From Osedax symbiont Rs1 (lineage in GTDB: Bacteria; Pseudomonadota; Gammaproteobacteria; Pseudomonadales; Balneatricaceae), in contig ASZJ01000066.1 of NCBI GenBank assembly GCA_000416275.1, forward strand, positions 1 to 63,500: a stretch of DNA of 63,500 nt, written 5' to 3'. This document shows positions 58,009-63,500 of the stretch, piece by piece. The notes beneath the pieces were generated by a model. That model ran no database searches. It saw nothing but the letters and a program-made list of their open reading frames with translations, and had not been told where the DNA came from. How positions within the stretch are numbered: the first letter of the stretch is position 1; the number at the start of each line of letters is the position of its first letter. The position numbers and the translations under genes were made by a program.

Positions 58009-58332
58009 CGAAAATCTCCTTCGGGTACATTCTGTTAATAATACCCATGCTGTTGTTTTTATAGTAAAGGACGGCTTATCAGTAATAGCCGTACCTAATA
58101 CAGGTGCAGTTACGTTGATAACTCCGTGACTAAAGCAGTTAGCCAGAGAAATAATACTGACGACAATGCTAAGTTTATAGGCTAACAAGCTTTGCCAGAT
58201 GCCCCAATTACACTTTAGTCTTAGAAGAGCGGCAAAATGTTGACGAGCTGTACTCGGTGCATTAAAACTAGTAGCTAAAAAATTATCGACATAGGCTAAG
58301 GAGATTTTGAGCAAGTTATCCACATTAGAGGT

Positions 58333-58351
58333 GGACTTGTTCAAAGACTCC
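58333..58351. repeat. Solo family C end
   Basis: GGTGGACTTGTTCAAAGACTCCC, read in reverse complement, starts GGGAGTCTTTGAACAAGTC, the clearest form of the family C end, and is followed on the plus strand by CTAA. No matching second end was found nearby. It lies 20 bp before the DUF294 gene start. Confidence 0.4.
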
Positions 58352-58371
58352 CTAAAGAGAAGGGGTAGAAA

Positions 58372-60228
58372 ATGGCAGAAGATTTAGCAGATATCAGTAC
58401 TTTTTTAAAGGAGATACCACCTTTTGATCGGCTGCCGGATGACCGGATTAGCGCGCTGCTAAAATTGATCAACATCTGTTATCTTCGCCAGGGAGTAACT
58501 CTGCCGCCGGATGATGTAGTAGAGCCAAGGCTGTATATTTTGCGCAAGGGCAGTTTGCGCTATTACCTGTCGGGCAAAGATCGAAGTATAGAATTGTTAG
58601 CTAAGTACAGTGAAGGTGAAATTTGTGCGCTATTCTGTCAGCAGGGTATTGCGGAAAATGCTCAGGTGGAGGCAGAGGAAGATAGCCTAATTTACTCGAT
58701 CAATTACCAGCACTTCAAGCGGAGCCTCCAAGGATTCAAACAAGTGAGCAATTTCTTTGCCGCTACCGCCGAGCAGCGCTTACAGTTAGGAGTAAGTCAG
58801 CTGGCAGATGATGCAAAAATTAACGCCTCGCTGATGGATGTCACAATTGAATCTATTTATCACAGTCCGGTGGTTACTATTGAGGCGAGTGCCAGCATTA
58901 CCGCAGCGGCCATTAAAATGACTGAACTGCGATTCTCCTCGCTGCTGGTGGTGCGGGGCGAGCAATTAATTGGCATAGTGACCGACAAAGATATTCGCCA
59001 GCGCTGTGTCGCTCAAGGTCTGTCACCGAGTGAGCCGGTGTTGACTATTACCACTTGTGACTTACTCTCTATTGAAACGGATAAAAATGCCTTTGATGCG
59101 TTGATTCTGATGAATGCAAAGCGGGTACATCACTTGCCAGTAATGCATAACAATCAATTGGTGGGGATGATAACGTCAACTGATTTAATGAATAAAGAAG
59201 GGCAAAATGCCGGGCATGTCACGGCATCCATTCAAAAGGCTGCAGATGTTGCGGCGCTGGTAGAAATTAGTCAGCTTATTCCTAAATTGCAGCAGCGTTT
59301 AGCCAAAATGGGCACCACAGCAAAGCATGTTGGCAAACATGTGACGGCGATTACCAACGGCATAACCGTGCGTTTGATTGAGTTAGCGCAATTACAGTTG
59401 GGGGAGGCGCCAATGAAGTTTGCCTGGATAGTCGCCGGGTCGCAGGCGCGACACGAACAGCTGTGCCACACAGATCAAGATAATGGCATTATTCTGGCGA
59501 GAGATGCCAGTGCTGTAGAGGATCAATGGTTTCTGGCACTGGCAACTTTTGTCTGTGATGGGCTGGCTAAGTGCGGTTATATTTATTGCCCAGGTGACAT
59601 TATGGCGACCAATCCTAAATGGCGGGTGTCTCAAGCGAAATGGCAGAGCTATTTTCACGGCTGGGTCTCTACCCCCAATCCTCAGGCGCTGTTAAATGGC
59701 AGTGTCTTTTTTGATTTGAGCTTTGTCTATGGCGATGTGGCACTGCTGCAGCGAGTGCGTGAAAATTTTTTGCAAAAAACCACCGCCAATACTTTGTTGC
59801 AGTCGCATCTAAGTCGCAATGCCTTAACTTTACGGCCGCCGCTAGGGTTCTTTCGCGACTTTGTTTTAGTTGCAAAAGGCGAGAATAAAGACACCTTAGA
59901 TCTTAAGCACAACGGGCTTGCCCCGATCATTGAACTGGCGAGAGTCTATGCGCTCTCCCTAGGGATTGATGCTGTCAACACCCTTGAGCGCTTAGAAAAA
60001 TCAGCGGGTAGCTCAATGTTAACTAAGGCCTCGGCAAAAAGTTTAATTGACGCTTTTGAATTTTTGGGAGCGCTGCGCTTGAAACATCAAGCGCGACAGA
60101 TAAGTCGCGGTCAACAGCCAGACAACTACCTGCCGCCAAAAGAAATCTCAAAATTGGAACGTGAACATTTGAAAGATGCTTTTAAAGTAATCAAAACCTT
60201 GCAAGATGCAAGGCAAAAAAATTTTTAA
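58372..60228 (+). CDS. cNMP/CBS/DUF294 nucleotidyltransferase-domain protein
   Basis: The 618-residue cytoplasmic protein has a cyclic-nucleotide-binding-like domain (about 10-130), a CBS pair (MTELRFSSLLVVRGEQLIGIVTDKDI and MNAKRVHHLPVMHNNQLVGMITSTDL, about 165-280), then a DUF294 nucleotidyltransferase domain with GSQARHEQLCHTDQDNGIIL (near 365-385) and a C-terminal substrate-binding helical domain (about 470-610). Such proteins are encoded with acetate-type symporters and probably regulate them. GAGAAGGGG precedes the ATG; divergent from the small subunit. Exact target unknown. Confidence 0.88.
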   Translation: MAEDLADISTFLKEIPPFDRLPDDRISALLKLINICYLRQGVTLPPDDVVEPRLYILRKGSLRYYLSGKDRSIELLAKYSEGEICALFCQQGIAENAQVEAEEDSLIYSINYQHFKRSLQGFKQVSNFFAATAEQRLQLGVSQLADDAKINASLMDVTIESIYHSPVVTIEASASITAAAIKMTELRFSSLLVVRGEQLIGIVTDKDIRQRCVAQGLSPSEPVLTITTCDLLSIETDKNAFDALILMNAKRVHHLPVMHNNQLVGMITSTDLMNKEGQNAGHVTASIQKAADVAALVEISQLIPKLQQRLAKMGTTAKHVGKHVTAITNGITVRLIELAQLQLGEAPMKFAWIVAGSQARHEQLCHTDQDNGIILARDASAVEDQWFLALATFVCDGLAKCGYIYCPGDIMATNPKWRVSQAKWQSYFHGWVSTPNPQALLNGSVFFDLSFVYGDVALLQRVRENFLQKTTANTLLQSHLSRNALTLRPPLGFFRDFVLVAKGENKDTLDLKHNGLAPIIELARVYALSLGIDAVNTLERLEKSAGSSMLTKASAKSLIDAFEFLGALRLKHQARQISRGQQPDNYLPPKEISKLEREHLKDAFKVIKTLQDARQKNF

Positions 60229-60242
60229 GGTAGAGAGCCACT

Positions 60243-60968
60243 ATGCTTTTTGAACGTCGTAGTTTAGCCAGTGCTAAAAATTTTTTACAACAGTATTTAA
60301 GCTTGCAAGCTAAGCGTAAAAGGTTGCTGAAAAAGGCGCGGCCCAGCCCGTTGCGCGACTTTTTGGCGGTGCCTTTTCCACCGCTTGAGCAGTTGCTTTA
60401 CGACACGCAAATTCTAAGTGTCGATTTCGAGACCACAGGATTTAATGCACATCGTGATCAGATTTTGAGTATCGGCTTCACTCACTTGCAGCGCGGACAA
60501 ATATCATTGGCGCACAACTATCATCAAATCATTAACACTAAGGGCTTGTTGAGCGCAGAAAATGTCACCGTACACAGCATTACCGATCAACATAAAACCA
60601 CCGGTATCAGTTTGGCTCGCGGGGTAGAAGACTTGTTGGCAGCGCTGGCGGGGAAGGTAATGTTGGTGCATTACGCGCAAATAGAGCGGACCTTTTTACA
60701 GCAAGCTTGTTACCAGCTGTACGGTTTAGCGCCAGTGTTCCCAATGATAGATACCTTAGTCATCGCTAAAAAGCGCAAAGATAAATCGCTGACCCCTTAC
60801 AACCCTGCTGAACTGCGTTTAGAGAGCCTGCGCAAAGAGCATCAGTTGCCCGCTCACTACTCGCACAATGCCTTAAATGACGCCGTCGCCACTGCTGAGT
60901 TATTGATGGCAGAAGTGACGTTGCGCAGTAAGCCTAGAGCGCTAGTGCTCAACCAATATTTGCTGTGA
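60243..60968 (+). CDS. DnaQ-like 3'-5' exonuclease domain protein
   Basis: The 241-residue protein has the DEDDh exonuclease motifs: LSVDFETTGFNAHRDQILSIGF (ExoI, DxE), VHYAQIERTFLQQAC (ExoII region) and YSHNALNDAVATAELLM (ExoIII, HxxxxD). It resembles the epsilon subunit of DNA polymerase III but is encoded beside symporter genes, as in other gammaproteobacteria. The 14-bp gap to the DUF294 gene suggests one operon. Its true nucleic-acid or nucleotide substrate is unknown. Confidence 0.9.
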   Translation: MLFERRSLASAKNFLQQYLSLQAKRKRLLKKARPSPLRDFLAVPFPPLEQLLYDTQILSVDFETTGFNAHRDQILSIGFTHLQRGQISLAHNYHQIINTKGLLSAENVTVHSITDQHKTTGISLARGVEDLLAALAGKVMLVHYAQIERTFLQQACYQLYGLAPVFPMIDTLVIAKKRKDKSLTPYNPAELRLESLRKEHQLPAHYSHNALNDAVATAELLMAEVTLRSKPRALVLNQYLL

Positions 60969-61006
60969 GTGGTCGGGTAAATGCTAGCGTTAAGTCCGAG
61001 AGGCTG

Positions 61007-61618
61007 CTAGGTCACTTTATACAATCGATAGCGAACTTGGCCGCTGATTTTTTCTCGGTGCAGTGTCCAGGGCAGGGATAATTGGGCGCTAGGTTCGGTT
61101 TCGACATACACAAAAGCATGGCTACTGAGCAGATTTTTTTCGATCAGCAGCTGGCAAATATTTTGACAGAGGTTCAGGCCAAAAGGTGGGTCTAGAAAAA
61201 CAATGTCATACTGCACAGCGCTCTGCTGCTGGTTGCCAGAGGATTGTTCAAGCCATTTTATAACGTCGAACTGGATTACCTCGGCGGCAGTGCATTCAAG
61301 TTTGTTTAAGTTCTCTTGTAATGCCCGACAAGAGAGCGCTGCTAAGTCCACGAAAGAACAGTGTTTAGCCCCTCTGGACAGCGCCTCAATTCCCAGTGCG
61401 CCACTACCGGCACATAAATCCAAACACTGTGCGGCAGGGACGCTATTTTGCAGCCAGTTAAACAGGGTTTCACGCACTCTGTCCGGCGTTGGTCTCAGGC
61501 CTTGAAGGTCGGGAAAGTGTAATTTTCGACTGCGCCATTGACCACCAATAACCCGCAGCTGTAGGGGCTGCTGACTTTTGTTAGCGGGTTTTTTGCCAGA
61601 CTTTGCTTTGGAAGACAT
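61007..61618 (-). CDS. rsmD: 16S rRNA (guanine-966-N2)-methyltransferase
   Basis: The 203-residue enzyme methylates G966 of 16S rRNA. Motifs: LRVIGGQWRSRKLHFPDLQGLRPTPDRVRETLFNWL, SAM-binding DLCAGSGALGIEALSRGA (residues about 67-84) and the catalytic DIVFLDPPFG. It stands next to the M16-like gene and the ftsY-like gene, the usual rsmD-ftsY neighbourhood of gammaproteobacteria. Confidence 0.97.
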   Translation of the reverse strand: MSSKAKSGKKPANKSQQPLQLRVIGGQWRSRKLHFPDLQGLRPTPDRVRETLFNWLQNSVPAAQCLDLCAGSGALGIEALSRGAKHCSFVDLAALSCRALQENLNKLECTAAEVIQFDVIKWLEQSSGNQQQSAVQYDIVFLDPPFGLNLCQNICQLLIEKNLLSSHAFVYVETEPSAQLSLPWTLHREKISGQVRYRLYKVT

Positions 61619-61627
61619 AAAGATGCG

Positions 61628-62863
61628 TTAGCTCGGTTGTAGGCGAATACTATAAATTTTCGCGCTTAATAGTGTATCGATCTGCTGTTTAATCTGCTCG
61701 AGGGTAATTGTATCAAGTTGCTCTTGATATTCAGAGTCTGACTCAGTGATTAATCGATAAAATTGCTTTTTACTGTATAACTTGAAAAGCCGCTCTCGGT
61801 CTTGCACTAGCGATCGGTATGCATCTAACAGACGGTCTTTGACTTTGAGCACTATGTCTTCTAAGTCGGCTTGTTGCAGCTGGCGGTTGATCTGCTCTAT
61901 AGCACTGCTTGAAATTTTTTGTTTAGAACTTAAAATCAGCACTTGGTAGCCATGGCTAAAAATCGGCTGGCGAATCAGTCTAAACGGCATGTTCTGGGTC
62001 TTCAAAACCTCACTGAGGACGAAATGACTCAGCAGTTCAAGGCGGTTTGTTTGATTGCTAACGGCGTTTAATTCTGAGGCGATCAACAGTTTATATTGCT
62101 CGCTACGAGCTGTAAAAGAGGTGTTGCCTGCACGCCATTGATGAATGCTTGGGAAACTGGCTGCTGGTTTGCTGCTAATCGCAGCAAATTGTTGATCAAG
62201 TGCCTTAATAAACGGCTCTGAACTTTCTGAGTCGGTGATTAGGAGCGCCGCAGGAGATGTTTGAAAAGCCTTTGCCAGGCCAGTGCTGCCCGGATAAAAT
62301 TCGGAGAGATTAGCGGTTAATTTATTTAGCAGAGCATTTTCTGCAGTGTTGTTTTGCAGATAGTGCTCGGCAATCATCAGCTTGCGGTCTTGATCAGTGA
62401 TTCCAAGCAGCGCTTGCTTTTGTAAAGCGGCTAACTTCTGTGTCAGGCTCAGTTGCTGAGCATCTGTATTGCTAGTGTGGGCGCTGGCTGGCCAGCGAAG
62501 CTCTACTTCCAATCTATCGTAGGTCCACAGCACCGACTGAAAATGTGGTGAGTTGGCTGCCGCCTGGCGCAGCGCTTGGTATTCAATACTGCGCTGCACT
62601 TTAGCCGCCGGTGACAAGGCGGGGTTGCTCAAAAAAGACAACAATAGACGCGACTGCGGTAACTCATCTACTTTCAGCACTTGCAAGGCAGATATTGAAT
62701 TGAGTAGCGCTTGAGGTTGATCTAGCGGGGCGGGCGGCTTCTTACTCAATATTACGATAGCGATAGCGACGATAAAGGCTAAGTATTTAAGATAAGTGCG
62801 GTTGAAAAGCGGCTTGTGCTCTTTAAATTTTGGCTTTTGTCTTCTGGGGGGAAGCTCTGACAT
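61628..62863 (-). CDS. M16 peptidase-like membrane-anchored protein without zinc motif
   Basis: From ATG 62863 (MSELPPRRQKPKF...) the product has 411 residues; an upstream in-frame start at 62923 is less likely. One N-terminal membrane helix (YLKYLAFIVAIAIVIL) is followed by a domain with weak M16 (insulinase) likeness in layout, ending DTITLEQIKQQIDTLLSAKIYSIRLQP. I see no HxxEH motif, so it is presumably not a protease. It occupies the place between rsmD and ftsY where Pseudomonas has M16 peptidase genes. Assignment is by position and pattern, not certain. Confidence 0.6.
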   Translation of the reverse strand: MSELPPRRQKPKFKEHKPLFNRTYLKYLAFIVAIAIVILSKKPPAPLDQPQALLNSISALQVLKVDELPQSRLLLSFLSNPALSPAAKVQRSIEYQALRQAAANSPHFQSVLWTYDRLEVELRWPASAHTSNTDAQQLSLTQKLAALQKQALLGITDQDRKLMIAEHYLQNNTAENALLNKLTANLSEFYPGSTGLAKAFQTSPAALLITDSESSEPFIKALDQQFAAISSKPAASFPSIHQWRAGNTSFTARSEQYKLLIASELNAVSNQTNRLELLSHFVLSEVLKTQNMPFRLIRQPIFSHGYQVLILSSKQKISSSAIEQINRQLQQADLEDIVLKVKDRLLDAYRSLVQDRERLFKLYSKKQFYRLITESDSEYQEQLDTITLEQIKQQIDTLLSAKIYSIRLQPS

Positions 62864-63070
62864 GGGAAAGAAACTCCAGCAAAGATGAATCTTAAGATTA
62901 TCCACATAATGTTGAAAAATCATAGCTTAAGCCAGTATAAGTTTACTAAAATTGAGCGATGAGTATTTTATACTGCTATGTTAAGATAAGCCGCTAAAAT
63001 AAACAGTTTAGTCAAAGGGCTGGTTTGTGCTTAATCAAAGCGCCTGACTTTTTTAAATTGAGGATAAAAA

Positions 63071-63500
<430 letters not shown>

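Noticed and set aside
58009-58344. N-terminal extension of the DUF4212 subunit frame
   Set aside because: The extra residues are unlike the family; a GTG at 58008 with AAGGAGAT gives the expected 82-residue protein.

Overview
The window is about 63.5 kb of gammaproteobacterial chromosome with moderate GC, densely packed with housekeeping genes. Gene order (glyQ-glyS; trkH/trkA-rsmB-fmt; LysM-dprA-tsaC-hemF-aroE; oxyR-recG; ilvA divergent from rpiA; rsmD next to an ftsY-like gene) is that of Pseudomonas and its marine relatives such as the Cellvibrionales. The glyQS and trkA-to-aroE blocks lie close to the replication origin in Pseudomonas. Two parS-like ParB sites (14087-14100 inside rsmB; 24188-24201 between two convergent genes) fit an origin-proximal location. 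The lineage is an inference from gene order and protein motifs only. I saw no rRNA, tRNA, CRISPR, prophage or intact transposase.

Layout. 0.1-4.3 kb: an accessory stretch with a polar-amino-acid-type binding protein, a decayed sugar-ABC binding protein gene, an acetyltransferase and an amine-oxidase-like flavoprotein, followed by about 0.9 kb without a gene. 5.3-8.3 kb: glycyl-tRNA synthetase. 8.6-15.6 kb: YtoQ-like protein, lipid A-type acyltransferase, Trk potassium uptake, RsmB and Fmt. Peptide deformylase (def), normally beside fmt, is absent; two repeat elements occupy that gap. 16.1-24.2 kb: LysM protein, DprA, PurE, TsaC, HemF, AroE and a Lon-like protease. 24.2-35.5 kb: chemoreceptor, IlvA, RpiA, MerR regulator with an overlooked 40-residue membrane protein, SDR protein, OxyR, RecG, DUF501 protein, ferredoxin, CoaD.

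36.1-42.2 kb is an iron-linked periplasmic cluster: imelysin, acetyltransferase, two-haem DUF1111 protein, second imelysin and DUF1513 protein, with Fur-like sites. 42.4-46.9 kb is zinc uptake (znuA divergent from zur-znuC-znuB, with a Zur box in the gap) plus a MATE exporter. 47-50 kb holds prlC-yheV-tag. 50.4-61 kb holds a gamma-carbonic anhydrase and an acetate-type module: a CrbR-like regulator, a CrbS-like transporter/hybrid kinase, a sodium:solute symporter with its small subunit, a CBS/DUF294 protein and a DnaQ-like exonuclease. The end has rsmD, an M16-like protein without the zinc motif, and the start of a probable ftsY with a proline-glutamate repeat.

The most unusual content is between genes. 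I found three small repeat families. Family A has inverted ends near GAGACCTCTGCATAA and exact 5-bp target duplications: two elements of 203 and 161 bp and a 31-bp remnant made almost only of the two ends. Family B is about 160 bp, with two near-complete copies and three fragments. Family C is short and palindromic, with ends resembling GGGAGTCTYTGAACAAGTC. There is also an octamer tandem repeat at the end of the MATE gene.
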